A stretch of DNA of 64,000 bases from an uncultured Lachnospiraceae bacterium. Its GTDB lineage: Bacteria; Bacillota; Clostridia; Lachnospirales; Lachnospiraceae. Location: the NCBI GenBank assembly GCA_944384125.1, contig CALWSF010000001.1:1-64000 (forward strand). The letters run 5' to 3'. The notes below the pieces were generated by a model, which worked only from the letters and a program-made list of their open reading frames with translations, did not search any database and was not told the DNA's origin. Position 1 is the first letter of the stretch. Every line of letters begins with the position of its first letter. Positions 9,286-19,267 of the stretch are shown here, piece after piece. The translations under genes were made by a program, and so were the position numbers.

Positions 9286-9519
9286 ATGTTAGAGAAAATG
9301 AAGGAAATTATTGCAGAGCAGTTAAGTGTAGACGCAGACAGCATTACAGAGGCATCCTCTTTCAAGGATGATCTCGGAGCAGATTCCCTGGACCTGTTTG
9401 AGCTGGTTATGGCACTTGAGGATGAGTATTCAGTTGAAATTCCCGCAGAGGATCTGCAGAATCTTCTGACAGTGGGAGATGTCATGAATTACTTGAAAGA
9501 TAAAGGTGTAGAGGCATAA
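9286..9519 (+). CDS. acpP: Acyl carrier protein
   Basis: Small acidic carrier of growing acyl chains, 77 residues. Ser34 in GADSLDLFE is the site of phosphopantetheine attachment. AAAGGAG precedes the ATG. The TAA stop overlaps the ATG of fabK by one base, so the two are translationally coupled. Confidence 0.97.
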   Translation: MLEKMKEIIAEQLSVDADSITEASSFKDDLGADSLDLFELVMALEDEYSVEIPAEDLQNLLTVGDVMNYLKDKGVEA

Positions 9520-10448
9520 TGAAAACAAGAGTAACGGAAACGTTAGGAATTGAATATCCGATTATCCAGGGAGGTATGGCCTGGGTAGCGGAGCATCATC
9601 TGGCCGCCGCGGTCTCAGAGGCCGGCGGCCTTGGCCTCATTGGGGGCGCCAATGCTCCGGGCGAGGTGGTGCGGGATGAGATCCGCAAGGCCAGAGAGCT
9701 TACAAAGAAGCCCTTTGGTGTTAACGTCATGCTTATGAGCCCACATGCTGAGGATGTGGCGAAAGTCGTTGTGGAGGAAGGCATTAAGGTAGTAACTACC
9801 GGAGCCGGCATCATCCCTGCCAACTATATGAGTATGTGGAAAAATGCGGGAATTAAGGTTATTCCGGTTGTTGCTTCCGTTGCGCAGGCGCGTCTGATGG
9901 AGAAGAGCGGTGCGGATGCTGTGATTGCAGAGGGAATGGAATCAGGCGGTCACATCGGAGAGACGACGACGATGGCACTGGTGCCGCAGGTGGTGGATGC
10001 TGTGTCTCTTCCTGTTATTGCTGCAGGCGGTATTGCGGACGGCAGGGGAATTGCAGCAGCTTTTATGCTGGGAGCCGAGGCTGTCCAGATGGGAACCCGC
10101 TTCGTTGTATCCAAAGAATCCATTGTCCATCAGAATTATAAGGACAGACTCATTAAGGCAAAGGACATTGACTCCACAGTAACAGGTGTGAGTCATGGAC
10201 ATCCTGTAAGGTGTCTGCGGAACAAGATGACAAGAGAATATCTGAAACTGGAGCAGGAGGGTAAATCCTTCGAGGAGCTGGAGTATTTAACTCTTGGAAC
10301 TCTCCGCAAGGCAGTTATGGAAGGCGATGTGGAGAACGGCACTGTTATGGCCGGACAGATTGCGGGACTTGTTCAGAAGGAGCAGACCTGTAAGGAAATG
10401 ATAGAAGAGATGATGGCTCAGGCGGAGACGCTTCTGAGCAGAAAGTAA
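9519..10448 (+). CDS. fabK: FabK, enoyl-ACP reductase II (FMN)
   Basis: Flavin-dependent NAD(P)H enoyl-ACP reductase, replacing FabI in many Firmicutes. The 309-residue TIM barrel has QGGMAWVAE at the N-terminus, ESGGHIGE with the catalytic His region, and the phosphate-binding loops AAGGIADG and MGTRF. It lies between acpP and fabD, which sets it apart from the nitronate monooxygenases of the same superfamily. Overlap with acpP is 1 base. Confidence 0.95.
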   Translation: MKTRVTETLGIEYPIIQGGMAWVAEHHLAAAVSEAGGLGLIGGANAPGEVVRDEIRKARELTKKPFGVNVMLMSPHAEDVAKVVVEEGIKVVTTGAGIIPANYMSMWKNAGIKVIPVVASVAQARLMEKSGADAVIAEGMESGGHIGETTTMALVPQVVDAVSLPVIAAGGIADGRGIAAAFMLGAEAVQMGTRFVVSKESIVHQNYKDRLIKAKDIDSTVTGVSHGHPVRCLRNKMTREYLKLEQEGKSFEELEYLTLGTLRKAVMEGDVENGTVMAGQIAGLVQKEQTCKEMIEEMMAQAETLLSRK

Positions 10449-10589
10449 GAAAATTTTTGACATTATAGTCCGCAGAAGGTCTGTTTCCGGAGTTTTAAAA
10501 TGGGGAAAAGCTACGAGGGCGGAAGCTGGCAGTTATGCGGTATTTCCGGGATGCCGAAAGCAGAGCATTTCGGCGGACGATAATTATCA

Positions 10590-10606
10590 GGCGTGCCGGG
10601 CACGCC
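10590..10606 (+). other. Hairpin in the fabK-fabD gap
   Basis: GGCGTGC and GCACGCC form a 7-bp stem with a CGG loop, 22 bases before the fabD start. The 179-base gap is the longest inside the fab operon. No T run follows, so read-through is expected. Confidence 0.4.
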
Positions 10607-10627
10607 GGATTGAAGAGGTAACGCGAT

Positions 10628-11554
10628 ATGAGCAAAATTGCATTTATTTTCCCGGGACAGGGAGCGCAGACAATTGGCATGGGCCAGGATTTTTATCAGG
10701 AGACAGAGACTGGAAGAAAAATTTTTGACAAGGCATCGGAGCTTCTTGGCTTTTCTATGCCCGAGCTGTGTTTTGAACCCAATGACAGGCTGAATATCAC
10801 AGAGTATACGCAGCCGGCCATGGTAACAGCCAGCATCGCGATGATGCGGGTTTTCATGGAGCGTACCGGGGTTACCCCGGCTGTATCCGCGGGCCTGAGC
10901 CTGGGAGAATATCCTGCAATGGCGGCAGCAGGCGTTATGTCAGACGAGGATGCAATCCGCACGGTAAGACAGAGAGGAATTCTGATGCAGCAGGCAGTTC
11001 CGGCGGGTCTGGGAGCGATGTCTGCTGTACTTGCCATGGATGCGTCGAAAATTGAGGAAGTAATCGCTCCTATTGAGGGTGTTCAGATTGCCAATTATAA
11101 CTGTCCGGGTCAGATTGTTATTTCCGGTAAAAAAGAAGCAGTTGAGACAGCAGGGGAACGCCTTAAAGAAGCAGGGGCAAAGCGGGTAATTCCGCTTAAT
11201 GTAAGCGGGCCGTTTCATTCAGATATGCTTAAAGAGGCCGGAGAAAAACTGGGGAAAGTTCTGGAGACAGTTGAGATACATACGCCGGTAATTCCGTATG
11301 TGGCCAATGTAACGGCAGATTATGTGACACAGGCGGATATGGTCAGGCCGCTTCTGATTCGCCAGGTATCTTCATCTGTTCGTTGGGAGCAGAGCATACG
11401 ACGGATGCTGGCGGACGGAGTTGACACGTTTATCGAGATCGGACCGGGTAAGACACTGGCCGGCTTTATGAAAAAAATTGACAGAAACGCAAATGCGTTA
11501 AATATAGAAAAATTAGAGGATATTGACAAGATTAAGGAGGCGCTGGGATGTTAG
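10628..11554 (+). CDS. fabD: FabD, malonyl-CoA:ACP transacylase
   Basis: Transfers malonyl from CoA to ACP. The 308 residues include the FPGQGAQ start, the nucleophile Ser in GLSLGEY, the catalytic His in SGPFHSDML, and the Arg that binds the malonyl carboxylate in VRQRG. GAAGAGG precedes the ATG. The end overlaps the fabG start by 7 bases, showing tight coupling. Confidence 0.97.
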   Translation: MSKIAFIFPGQGAQTIGMGQDFYQETETGRKIFDKASELLGFSMPELCFEPNDRLNITEYTQPAMVTASIAMMRVFMERTGVTPAVSAGLSLGEYPAMAAAGVMSDEDAIRTVRQRGILMQQAVPAGLGAMSAVLAMDASKIEEVIAPIEGVQIANYNCPGQIVISGKKEAVETAGERLKEAGAKRVIPLNVSGPFHSDMLKEAGEKLGKVLETVEIHTPVIPYVANVTADYVTQADMVRPLLIRQVSSSVRWEQSIRRMLADGVDTFIEIGPGKTLAGFMKKIDRNANALNIEKLEDIDKIKEALGC

Positions 11555-12288
11555 AAGGAAAAATTGCAGTCGTGACAGGCGCCAGCCGTGGAATCGGCCG
11601 CCAGATTGCGGTTACCATGGCAAAAGAGGGAGCTTATGTCATTGTAAATTACAATGGCTCTGCTGCGAAGGCCGAGGAGGTCGTAAAAGAGATTGAGGCT
11701 GCCGGCGGACAGGCCGAGGCGGTTCAGTGCAATGTCTCTGATTATGGTGCGGCAGAAGAATTTCTGAAGAATGTAATTGCAAAGCACAAACGTATTGATA
11801 TTCTTGTAAATAATGCAGGAATTACAAGGGATAATCTACTCATGAAGATGAGTGAAGAAGAGTTTGATGCAGTAATTGACACCAATCTGAAGGGGGCATT
11901 CAACTGCATAAAACATGTTTCCAGGCAGATGCTGAAACAGAAGAGCGGACGTATTATCAATATTTCGTCTGTTTCGGGAGTCATGGGAAATGCGGGACAG
12001 GCCAATTACTGTGCATCCAAGGCGGGAATGATCGGACTTACAAAGTCTGTTGCCAGAGAGCTGGGGAGCCGCGGAATTACGGTAAATGCGATTGCCCCTG
12101 GTTTTATTGATACGGAGATGACGGCTGTTCTTCCCGATGACGTGAAAAAGGCGATGGGAGATCAGATCCCTCTTAAGAAATTTGGTACGACACAGGATAT
12201 AGCAGATGCAGCGGTATTCCTTGCGTCTGACAGGGCAAAGTATATTACAGGACAGGTACTCTGTGTGGATGGTGGCATGGCAATGTAA
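11548..12288 (+). CDS. fabG: FabG, 3-oxoacyl-ACP reductase
   Basis: NADPH-dependent short-chain dehydrogenase that reduces 3-oxoacyl-ACP. The 246 residues show the TGASRGIGR cofactor motif, NNAGIT, the catalytic Ser in NISSVSG and the YCASKAG Tyr-Lys pair. Overlaps fabD by 7 bases and precedes fabF by 29. Confidence 0.97.
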   Translation: MLEGKIAVVTGASRGIGRQIAVTMAKEGAYVIVNYNGSAAKAEEVVKEIEAAGGQAEAVQCNVSDYGAAEEFLKNVIAKHKRIDILVNNAGITRDNLLMKMSEEEFDAVIDTNLKGAFNCIKHVSRQMLKQKSGRIINISSVSGVMGNAGQANYCASKAGMIGLTKSVARELGSRGITVNAIAPGFIDTEMTAVLPDDVKKAMGDQIPLKKFGTTQDIADAAVFLASDRAKYITGQVLCVDGGMAM

Positions 12289-12317
12289 GATGTGTATGAA
12301 GAAAGGCAGTAAAAGTT

Positions 12318-13562
12318 ATGGATATGAAGAGACGAGTAGTAGTGACGGGCCTCGGCGCGATCACACCCATTGGAAATGATGTTGAGAGCTTCTGGCAGGG
12401 TCTTAAGGAGAAAAAAATTGGTTTTGGACCCATCACATATTTTGATACGACGGAATACAAGGTAAAGGTTGCAGCACAGGTAAAGGATTTTGATGCGAAG
12501 AACTATATGGATCCCAAAGCTGCGAGACGTATGGAACCGTTTTCACAGTTTGCTGTGGCGGCTGCTGCTCAGGCGCTTGCACAGGCCGGGATTGATATGG
12601 AAAAGGAAGATCCCTACCGTGTAGGTACCAGTGTGGGCTCCGGAATCGGGAGCCTGCAGGTAATGGAAAGAGAGCACAAAAAGATGCTTGAGAAGGGACC
12701 ATCACGCGTAAATCCTCTTCTTGTTCCTCTTATGATCAGCAATATGGCTGTGGGAAATGTAGCGCTTCAGTTTGGTCTCAAGGGAAAATCCATCAATGTG
12801 GTAACGGCATGTGCCACAGGAACCAACTGTATCGGCGAGGCATTCCGTTCCATCCAGTACGGCGAGGCGGATGTGATGGTTGCAGGCGGCGCAGAGTCTT
12901 CCATCACGCCTCTTGGAGTGGCAGGTTTTACCGCCCTGACAGCGCTGTCAACCAATGAAGACCCGCAGACAGCATCCCGGCCTTTTGATAAAGACAGAGA
13001 CGGCTTTGTAATGGGCGAAGGTGCCGGTGTAGTTGTTCTTGAGTCACTGGAGCATGCTAAAAAGCGCGGAGCCAGGATTCTTGCTGAGATAGTCGGCTAC
13101 GGCGGAAGCAATGATGCATTCCATATCACTTCTCCGGCAGAGGACGGAAGCGGTGCGGCTCAGGCGATGATTGCTGCCATTGAGGATGCGGGAATTTCTC
13201 CGGAGCAGATTGATTATGTCAATGCACATGGAACAAGTACCCATCACAATGATATCTTTGAGACACTGGCGATCAAAAAGGCACTGGGAGAACAGGCGTA
13301 TAAGGTAAAGATTAACTCCACAAAATCCATGATTGGTCATCTTCTGGGAGCAGCCGGAGGTGTAGAGTTTATCGCCTGCGTGAAATCCATAGAGGATGGA
13401 TTTGTTCATGCAACGGCCGGACTTAAGGAGCCGGGCGAGGGCTGTGATCTGGATTACACCATGGGCGACGGAGTTAATCTTGATGTGCACTATGCAATCT
13501 CCAATTCACTCGGTTTTGGCGGTGTAAATGCCAGTCTTGTGATCAAAAAGTATGAGGAATAG
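12318..13562 (+). CDS. fabF: FabF, beta-ketoacyl-ACP synthase II
   Basis: Elongating condensing enzyme of 414 residues. The catalytic Cys lies in TACATGTNC, and the two His in NAHGTSTHHND and KSMIGHLLGAAGG. In most clostridial operons accB follows here; in this genome fabZ follows directly, 15 bases after the stop. Confidence 0.97.
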   Translation: MDMKRRVVVTGLGAITPIGNDVESFWQGLKEKKIGFGPITYFDTTEYKVKVAAQVKDFDAKNYMDPKAARRMEPFSQFAVAAAAQALAQAGIDMEKEDPYRVGTSVGSGIGSLQVMEREHKKMLEKGPSRVNPLLVPLMISNMAVGNVALQFGLKGKSINVVTACATGTNCIGEAFRSIQYGEADVMVAGGAESSITPLGVAGFTALTALSTNEDPQTASRPFDKDRDGFVMGEGAGVVVLESLEHAKKRGARILAEIVGYGGSNDAFHITSPAEDGSGAAQAMIAAIEDAGISPEQIDYVNAHGTSTHHNDIFETLAIKKALGEQAYKVKINSTKSMIGHLLGAAGGVEFIACVKSIEDGFVHATAGLKEPGEGCDLDYTMGDGVNLDVHYAISNSLGFGGVNASLVIKKYEE

Positions 13563-13577
13563 AGAGGTGTGCATCAT

Positions 13578-14000
13578 ATGATGGGAATAAAGGAAATTCA
13601 GGAGATCATTCCACACAGGCATCCGTTTCTCCTGATTGACTGTATTGAGGAAGTAACGCCGGGCGAAGGTGCTGTGGGCTACAAATGTGTAACCTACAAT
13701 GAGCCCTGGTTTGCGGGACATTTCCCGCAGGAGCCTGTTATGCCGGGAGTCCTGATTGTAGAGGCACTTGCGCAGGTAGGAGCGGTTGCCATACTGAGCG
13801 AGGATGAAAATAAAGGGAAGGTTGCATATTTTGGTGCAATCAATAATGCCAAGTTTAAGAAAAAAGTGGTTCCGGGCGATAAACTGCGCCTGGAGTGCCA
13901 CATTATCAAGAGAAAAGGGCCGGTAGGCATCGGAAGCGCCACGGCTACGGTGGATGGTAAAGTAGCAGTCTCTGCGGAGCTGACATTTATGATCGGATAG
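13578..14000 (+). CDS. fabZ: FabZ, 3-hydroxyacyl-ACP dehydratase
   Basis: Hot-dog-fold dehydratase making trans-2-enoyl-ACP. The catalytic His is in HRHPFLLID and the Glu in [10 protein letters not shown], with [11 protein letters not shown] between them. I start it at ATG 13578 (140 aa), 10 bases after GAGAGG; the in-frame GTG at 13569 is too close to that site. It sits between fabF and the fused accDA gene, 12 bases before it. Confidence 0.95.
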   Translation: MMGIKEIQEIIPHRHPFLLIDCIEEVTPGEGAVGYKCVTYNEPWFAGHFPQEPVMPGVLIVEALAQVGAVAILSEDENKGKVAYFGAINNAKFKKKVVPGDKLRLECHIIKRKGPVGIGSATATVDGKVAVSAELTFMIG

Positions 14001-14012
14001 TGAGGAAGAGAA

Positions 14013-15905
14013 ATGTTTGATAAGATTTTCAGGAAATCGTACACCAGTATCGGTTCAAAAGGCCATAATGAAAATAACCGGGTGGAGAATGAGGCAGCTG
14101 CTGAGACGGCTGCTGACAGCTCACAGAAAGCGGAGCGGATTCCCAGCCGTCCTACCGCACTTACACCGGAGAATATGCGGGATCTCTGGAGACGCTGTAA
14201 TAAATGTGAGCGTCCCATTCTCGTTCAGGATGTAAAGGATAATTTTTATGTGTGTCCGCGATGCGGGGGTTATTTCCGCGTTCATGCGTACCGCCGTATT
14301 GAGATGATCATTGACGAGGGTACTTTTGAGGAATGGGACAAGGAGATGGGAGCGGTCAATCCGCTTAAATTCCCGGGATATGAGGGAAAAGTGGAGGCCG
14401 CCAGAGAAAAGACAAATCTTAACGAGGCTGTTGTAGCCGGCCGCGGTAAGATAAACGGATATGACACGGTAATAGCTGTTTGTGATTCCCGCTTCCTTAT
14501 GAGCAGTATGGGACATAACATGGGAGAAAAAATCACACGTGCGGTTGAACGTGCGACAGCTGAGAAACTGCCGGTTATCATTTATGCGGCATCCGGCGGT
14601 GCGAGGATGCAGGAGGGTATGATTTCCCTGATGCAGATGGCCAAGACATCAGCAGCTCTCAAACGCCATTCCGAGGCAGGGCTTCTCTATGTGAGTGTTC
14701 TTACAGAGCCTACGACAGGAGGCGTAACAGCCAGCTTTGCCATGCTGGGAGATATTATACTGGCTGAGCCCGGAGCTCTCATTGGATTCGCGGGGCCGCG
14801 TGTTATTGAGCAGACGATCAACCAGAAGCTTCCGGAAGGATTCCAGAGAGCTGAGTTCCAGCTGGAGCACGGTTTTGTGGATCGCATTGTTGAGAGAAAG
14901 GATCAGAAAAAGCTGCTTGGTCAGATTCTTAAGCTTCACAGTGATGAACACAGCTGGCAGAAATGGTCTGATGAGACAGCAGGCAAGATGACAGTTCCTG
15001 AGATTCTTTCAGAGACCGCTTCCCGCCTTTCAACAGGTTCTGAGAGTAATGCTCCTAAGAGCCGCAAAGCACCTTTCTCCGGTATTATGAGACAGAAAAC
15101 TCTGGATAAGATTGCCGGACGTCAGAGAGATGCCTGGGAGGCAGTGCGCCAGTCCAGAAGCGCCGGGCGTCTGATTGCAAGTGATTATATTCATATTCTT
15201 TTTGATGATTTTAAAGAATTCCATGGCGATCGTTATTTTGGAGACGATGGAGCAATCATCGGAGGTATCGCATCTTTTTATGGGATGCCCGTCACGGTTA
15301 TCGGACAGGAAAGAGGAAAGACTCCGAAGGAGAGCATGAAGCATAATTTCGGAATGCCGTCTCCGGAAGGATACCGAAAGGCTCTTCGCCTGATGAAGCA
15401 GGCAGAGAAATTTAACCGTCCGATCATCTGTTTTGTGGATACGCCTGGTGCATTCCCCGGCATGGAAGCTGAGGAGAGAGGACAGGGAGAGGCGATTGCA
15501 AGAAACCTGTTTGAGATGTCAGACATGAAGGTGCCGATCCTGACGATTATCACTGGACAGGGGGGAAGCGGCGGTGCTCTCGCGCTTGCTGTATCCAATG
15601 AGGTATGGATGATGGAAAATGCAACATACTCTATTCTGTCTCCTGAAGGTTTTGCGTCTATTCTTTGGAAAGATGCAAAGAAGGCCAGTGAAGCGGCTAA
15701 GGTTATGAAGATGACAGCTGAGGACCTCTATGAGCTGGGCATGATAGAGAGAATTATCTGCGAAGATCAGCCGGCCACAGCGGATAATCTGGAGCTGATT
15801 GGACAGATAATTGACAAACACATGCGGGAATTCTTCAAATCCTGCGCGCAGATAACGCCGGATGAGATTGCGGAGCAGCGCTATGAGCGTTTCCGCCGCA
15901 TCTGA
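14013..15905 (+). CDS. accDA: Fused acetyl-CoA carboxylase carboxyltransferase, beta-alpha (AccD-AccA)
   Basis: Carboxyltransferase that moves carboxyl from biotin to acetyl-CoA to give malonyl-CoA. One 630-residue chain carries both subunits. About 50-320 is AccD, with a Zn finger whose four Cys are in CNKCERP and VCPRCGG, and a GGARMQEG oxyanion loop. About 330-630 is AccA, with the GDRYFGDD and GGSGGALAL motifs. The first 45 residues are low-complexity. The biotin carrier accB and carboxylase accC, usually in the same operon, are missing. I see no stop or frameshift at the junction, so this is a real fusion. Confidence 0.93.
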   Translation: MFDKIFRKSYTSIGSKGHNENNRVENEAAAETAADSSQKAERIPSRPTALTPENMRDLWRRCNKCERPILVQDVKDNFYVCPRCGGYFRVHAYRRIEMIIDEGTFEEWDKEMGAVNPLKFPGYEGKVEAAREKTNLNEAVVAGRGKINGYDTVIAVCDSRFLMSSMGHNMGEKITRAVERATAEKLPVIIYAASGGARMQEGMISLMQMAKTSAALKRHSEAGLLYVSVLTEPTTGGVTASFAMLGDIILAEPGALIGFAGPRVIEQTINQKLPEGFQRAEFQLEHGFVDRIVERKDQKKLLGQILKLHSDEHSWQKWSDETAGKMTVPEILSETASRLSTGSESNAPKSRKAPFSGIMRQKTLDKIAGRQRDAWEAVRQSRSAGRLIASDYIHILFDDFKEFHGDRYFGDDGAIIGGIASFYGMPVTVIGQERGKTPKESMKHNFGMPSPEGYRKALRLMKQAEKFNRPIICFVDTPGAFPGMEAEERGQGEAIARNLFEMSDMKVPILTIITGQGGSGGALALAVSNEVWMMENATYSILSPEGFASILWKDAKKASEAAKVMKMTAEDLYELGMIERIICEDQPATADNLELIGQIIDKHMREFFKSCAQITPDEIAEQRYERFRRI

Positions 15906-15933
15906 TCGCGTGCATCATGATAGGAGAAGGGAC

Positions 15934-17034
15934 ATGTGCGGATTAAAACCACTTAAAATTGGAGAATTGACAGCGCGGCTTCCAATTATCCAGGGAGGAA
16001 TGGGCGTGGGAATAAGCCTCTCCTCTCTGGCTGGGGCTGTAGCCCGCGCCGGAGGAATTGGAATAATTTCCACAGCTCAGATAGGATTTCGCGAGCCTGA
16101 TTTTGCGGAAGATTCCCAGGCTGCGAATCTGAGGGCTATCGGGAAAGAGTTTAAAAAGGCGCGGGAGATTGCCCCTGAGGGGATAATCGGTTTTAATATA
16201 ATGGTAGCTACCAGAAATTATGCAGAGTATGTGAAAGCTGCTGCCAGGGCGGGGGCGGATCTCATTATTTCGGGAGCAGGTCTTCCTGTTTCGCTGCCGG
16301 AATATGTGAAGGGAACTGCAACAAAGATTGCGCCCATTGTTTCATCGGTCAAGGCATCTATGATTATCTGCAAAATGTGGGACAGAAAATATCAGACTGC
16401 GCCGGATCTCGTTGTGGTAGAGGGACCGCTGGCGGGTGGACATCTCGGTTTTGATCGGGAGAAACTGACAGAACTGGAGGCAGATACACCCCATGCGGGA
16501 ACAACTTTCCATCGGGAAGCCTACGATGAGGAAATACGCGGAATAATTGCGCTTGTAAAGAAATATGCGGAAAAATACGGAAAGAAGATTCCGGTTGTGA
16601 CGGCAGGGGGTATCTATACCCACGAAGATGTTATGCATCAGCTGTCTCTCGGAGCTGACGGAGTTCAGGTTGCGACCCGGTTTGTGACCACAGAAGAGTG
16701 TGATGCTCCTATGGCTTACAAGCAGGCATATCTGGACGCAAAGGAAGAGGATATAGTGATTGTAAAAAGTCCTGTAGGCATGCCGGGCCGTGCAATCCGC
16801 AATGCTTTTCTGCGCGAGGTGGAAAAAGGGAGACAGGCGGTAACTCAGTGCTACAAGTGTCTCGAGCATTGTGATACTGCAAAGATTCCGTACTGTATCA
16901 CAATGGCTCTGGTCAATGCTGCCAGGGGCGATGAAGATCACGCATTGATTTTCTGCGGAAGCAATGCATGGAGAGCTGATAAGATTGAGACGGTGGACAG
17001 TGTGCTGAGAGATTTGTGCGGAGAAAATGCATAA
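15934..17034 (+). CDS. FMN-dependent nitronate monooxygenase / FabK-like flavoprotein
   Basis: TIM-barrel FMN protein of 366 residues related to nitronate monooxygenase and FabK. It shows IIQGGMGVGIS, the glycine-rich EGPLAGGHLGF active-site segment with its His, VTAGGIYT and GVQVATRF. The C-terminal CYKCLEHCDT and YCI cysteines are common in clostridial members. Start ATG 15934 has AGGAGAAGG 3 bases upstream; the in-frame ATG at 15862 would overlap accDA and lacks a site. As the last gene of the fab operon it may act on a fatty-acid by-product or be a second reductase (inference). Confidence 0.85.
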   Translation: MCGLKPLKIGELTARLPIIQGGMGVGISLSSLAGAVARAGGIGIISTAQIGFREPDFAEDSQAANLRAIGKEFKKAREIAPEGIIGFNIMVATRNYAEYVKAAARAGADLIISGAGLPVSLPEYVKGTATKIAPIVSSVKASMIICKMWDRKYQTAPDLVVVEGPLAGGHLGFDREKLTELEADTPHAGTTFHREAYDEEIRGIIALVKKYAEKYGKKIPVVTAGGIYTHEDVMHQLSLGADGVQVATRFVTTEECDAPMAYKQAYLDAKEEDIVIVKSPVGMPGRAIRNAFLREVEKGRQAVTQCYKCLEHCDTAKIPYCITMALVNAARGDEDHALIFCGSNAWRADKIETVDSVLRDLCGENA

Positions 17035-17063
17035 AATATCTATTTGGAAGAAAGATATAACAG

Positions 17064-17118
17064 ACAGAGAGGACATTTCGACGGGGAATAATTTTCCGGA
17101 ATGTCCTCTCTGTTTTTG
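17064..17118 (+). terminator. Terminator of the fab operon
   Basis: ACAGAGAGGACATT and AATGTCCTCTCTGT form a 14-bp stem followed by TTTTTG. The loop contains CGGGGAATAATTTTC, which recurs in the terminator at 22.74 kb. Confidence 0.9.
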
Positions 17119-17134
17119 TGAATTTTAAAGTTAT

Positions 17135-18007
17135 CTAATGCTCAACAATGCGTTTGGGGACTGTGCGGAGCATAGTCCGGATCTCTCTGTCTGAGAATCC
17201 CTGGCTCAGCAGAGTTTCGATAAAGCAAAGCATTGCTTCTCCTGGATGTTCTGCCCCTGCCTGCCCGCGATCTGTTGCAAGATAGGTGGATTCGACACCT
17301 GCCTGTCGGATATTGGCAGCCATTTGTTCAGGAGAAACGGAATTTTCCGCGAGATTAAGCCAGTTTTTTTCAATCAGTACGCCCTTGCGGGCCAGCTGCG
17401 CCTGGATTTCTCCGGGGACTTTTGTCCGGTCCCATTCGGGGTGTGTCAGAATCATTGAGACATTTTCGCAGGTGCCCGCCTCGCAGAGAAGAAGGGATTC
17501 CTCTGTGCTTAAGTGTCCGGTGGCAAGAAAAGCGCCGTATTTTTTTACGATTTCAAATATTTCAAAGACTTCTTTTTTCAGTCTGCCTGAATCATCCAGA
17601 ATCGATATGCCGGGTCTTAAGAAAAAGTCTCCCGGCATATTGCCGCCGCGAAGACAGCTGGCGGAATCCCGGGTTGGCATCCAGATAATGGAAGCGCCCA
17701 TCTTCAGGGAATTTTCTGCAGCATAGGGATTTAGGCCGCCTGTTGGATGGTTGAGGACAAGGCCCCCGTAGGCGCGGGCATGGCATCCGCTGATGAGATT
17801 GATGAGAGCGGCCCTTTCTGCTGTGCAGCCATAATGGGCTTTGATCATGACGCCGGCCATTTTCAGTGCCTCTGCTTCCTGTATAAGTTCCAGATCGTTC
17901 AGTGCGCGATGAAAGGCTGACGGTTCTGTGTGTGTGTGGAGATCATAGCCTCCTTCAATGAGGGCGAGCGCCTGCCCGCGAAGTGCGGGATCAGAGATGA
18001 ATTTCAT
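17135..18007 (-). CDS. DUF6282 family metal-dependent hydrolase-like protein
   Basis: Cytoplasmic protein of 290 residues. YDLHTHTEPS near residue 20 is a metal-binding HxH motif as in amidohydrolases. Further His residues stand at IKAHYG, LNHPTGG, ATGHLS and LTHPEWD, with Asp in ATDRGQ, consistent with a phosphotriesterase/amidohydrolase-like site. The family has no well-established substrate that I know. It lies downstream of the RpiR-family regulator on the same strand, and its ribosome site is inside the regulator's terminator stem. The divergent transporter and hydrolase genes suggest it acts in the same pathway (inference). Confidence 0.75.
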   Translation of the reverse strand: MKFISDPALRGQALALIEGGYDLHTHTEPSAFHRALNDLELIQEAEALKMAGVMIKAHYGCTAERAALINLISGCHARAYGGLVLNHPTGGLNPYAAENSLKMGASIIWMPTRDSASCLRGGNMPGDFFLRPGISILDDSGRLKKEVFEIFEIVKKYGAFLATGHLSTEESLLLCEAGTCENVSMILTHPEWDRTKVPGEIQAQLARKGVLIEKNWLNLAENSVSPEQMAANIRQAGVESTYLATDRGQAGAEHPGEAMLCFIETLLSQGFSDREIRTMLRTVPKRIVEH

Positions 18008-18049
18008 AAAAAACCTCCGTTTGCCGCCAAAAACAAACAGAGGTTTTTT
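18008..18049 (-). terminator. Terminator-like hairpin that hides the ribosome site of the DUF6282 gene
   Basis: Read on the minus strand, a run of A is followed by ACCTCTGTTTG, a loop, CAAACGGAGG and six T, and then at once ATG of the DUF6282 gene. The stem has one mismatch. The 3' arm (18014-18018) is the GGAGG ribosome site. The hairpin can therefore end the rpiR transcript or block translation of the next gene. Confidence 0.75.
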
Positions 18050-18067
18050 ATTTTGAACCGTAAATAT

Positions 18068-18925
18068 TTATCGCTGAAAAACGCCGGACTGATCCAGAAA
18101 AGCTTCCAGTTTTTCCAGATTTTCCGTGGCTTCCGGGCCCAGCCGGTTTCCAAGCTCTGTGGTAAGGGCTTCGGCGATGAAAAGAATCGGGATAAGACCG
18201 CATCCGCTGTTGATGGAATTGGTGTCGATCACGATATCGGCATAACGGGCGATGGGATTCAGAGCGGTATTGGTAATCAGCACAATAGGAACTTTCTGAT
18301 CTCTGCAAATATTGCTGATTTCAATAGTGCGTCTGGTGCATGGCCACGCGGAAAATACGATAACCATATCTTCCGGAGTCAGTCTCCAGACTTTATCAAA
18401 AAGAAACTCTGATTCGTTGCTCAGCTGGCGGATTTTCGGACAAAACCGGTCGATCATGGATTCAAGATAGAGAGCTGCTGTTTTTGAGGAGCGCAGTCCC
18501 AGAAGATTGATTGTTCTGGATTGAATCATAAGCTGAACGGCACTGTTTACCTGCTGGATGTTTTTGGGTGTGATGAAATTTTCAATGGTCTGGGTTGTAT
18601 CTATCCAGAGAGCATTTAGTATGTCAGTGTCGTTGTGAACGGTCGCTGTTCGAATCCCCTGCTTGATCCCGATATAGGAAGAAGCGTTGCGCATCAGAGA
18701 AAGATTCATCAGATCCTTTCGGAAATCGCTGTAACTGTCATAATTTAACAGTTTAATCAGGCGCATGATGGTAGTGGTTCCGACTCCGGATGCCTGAGCC
18801 AGTTCGGCAACGGTCATCATGCTGGCTTTCACATAGTTTATGACCAGGTAATTGCACAGAATCCGCTGTTTTTTTGGCAGCACATCTTTTATTTTAATGA
18901 TCTCATCAAGAATATTCTCTTCCAT
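18068..18925 (-). CDS. RpiR/MurR-family transcriptional regulator
   Basis: Regulator of 285 residues with an N-terminal RpiR helix-turn-helix (about 1-77: MMTVAELAQASGVGTTTIMR) and a C-terminal SIS domain (about 120-265) that usually binds a phosphosugar. I start it at ATG 18925, with AAGGAG 7 bases upstream; the open frame extends upstream to 19132 but has no ribosome site there. It is transcribed divergently from the alpha/beta-hydrolase gene, the usual layout of a local regulator. The effector is unknown. Confidence 0.88.
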   Translation of the reverse strand: MEENILDEIIKIKDVLPKKQRILCNYLVINYVKASMMTVAELAQASGVGTTTIMRLIKLLNYDSYSDFRKDLMNLSLMRNASSYIGIKQGIRTATVHNDTDILNALWIDTTQTIENFITPKNIQQVNSAVQLMIQSRTINLLGLRSSKTAALYLESMIDRFCPKIRQLSNESEFLFDKVWRLTPEDMVIVFSAWPCTRRTIEISNICRDQKVPIVLITNTALNPIARYADIVIDTNSINSGCGLIPILFIAEALTTELGNRLGPEATENLEKLEAFLDQSGVFQR

Positions 18926-19110
18926 TTCCGCTCCTTCCGACCGGCTGGGACCACAGATAATGAATATGGCTGCCGGATTGTTCCCTGCTTTCTGATAATT
19001 ATTATAGGCTGTCCGGAAGGGGGAGTCAACTCCGCTGCATAAAAGGAATAAAAATGCTATCTGAATTATAAAAAGAATTATACACCTAAATAAAAAGGAA
19101 TATAAGTACC

Positions 19111-19141
19111 AAAATGGAAAAATATTGCACAAAAATGGAAA
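19111..19141. repeat. Direct repeat, candidate RpiR operator
   Basis: AAAATGGAAA occurs at 19111-19120 and again at 19132-19141, 21 bases apart (two helical turns), in the 342-base AT-rich gap between the divergent rpiR and hydrolase genes. The repeat lies 50-80 bases upstream of the hydrolase -35. Its role as operator is inferred from position. Confidence 0.35.
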
Positions 19142-19189
19142 TAAAAAACTATATAAAAGAACGAAAACAATTATTTTAATTTAAAAAAG

Positions 19190-19218
19190 TTGAAATATTC
19201 TTTTTTGAGATCTATAAT
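19190..19218 (+). promoter_or_regulatory. Sigma-A promoter of the alpha/beta-hydrolase gene
   Basis: TTGAAA and TATAAT with a 17-base spacer, about 50 bases before the hydrolase start codon. Confidence 0.8.
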
Positions 19219-19267
19219 GTGGCCATCAAGAGGAACCGGAAAGGTTCTAAAAAAGGAGAGAATAATC

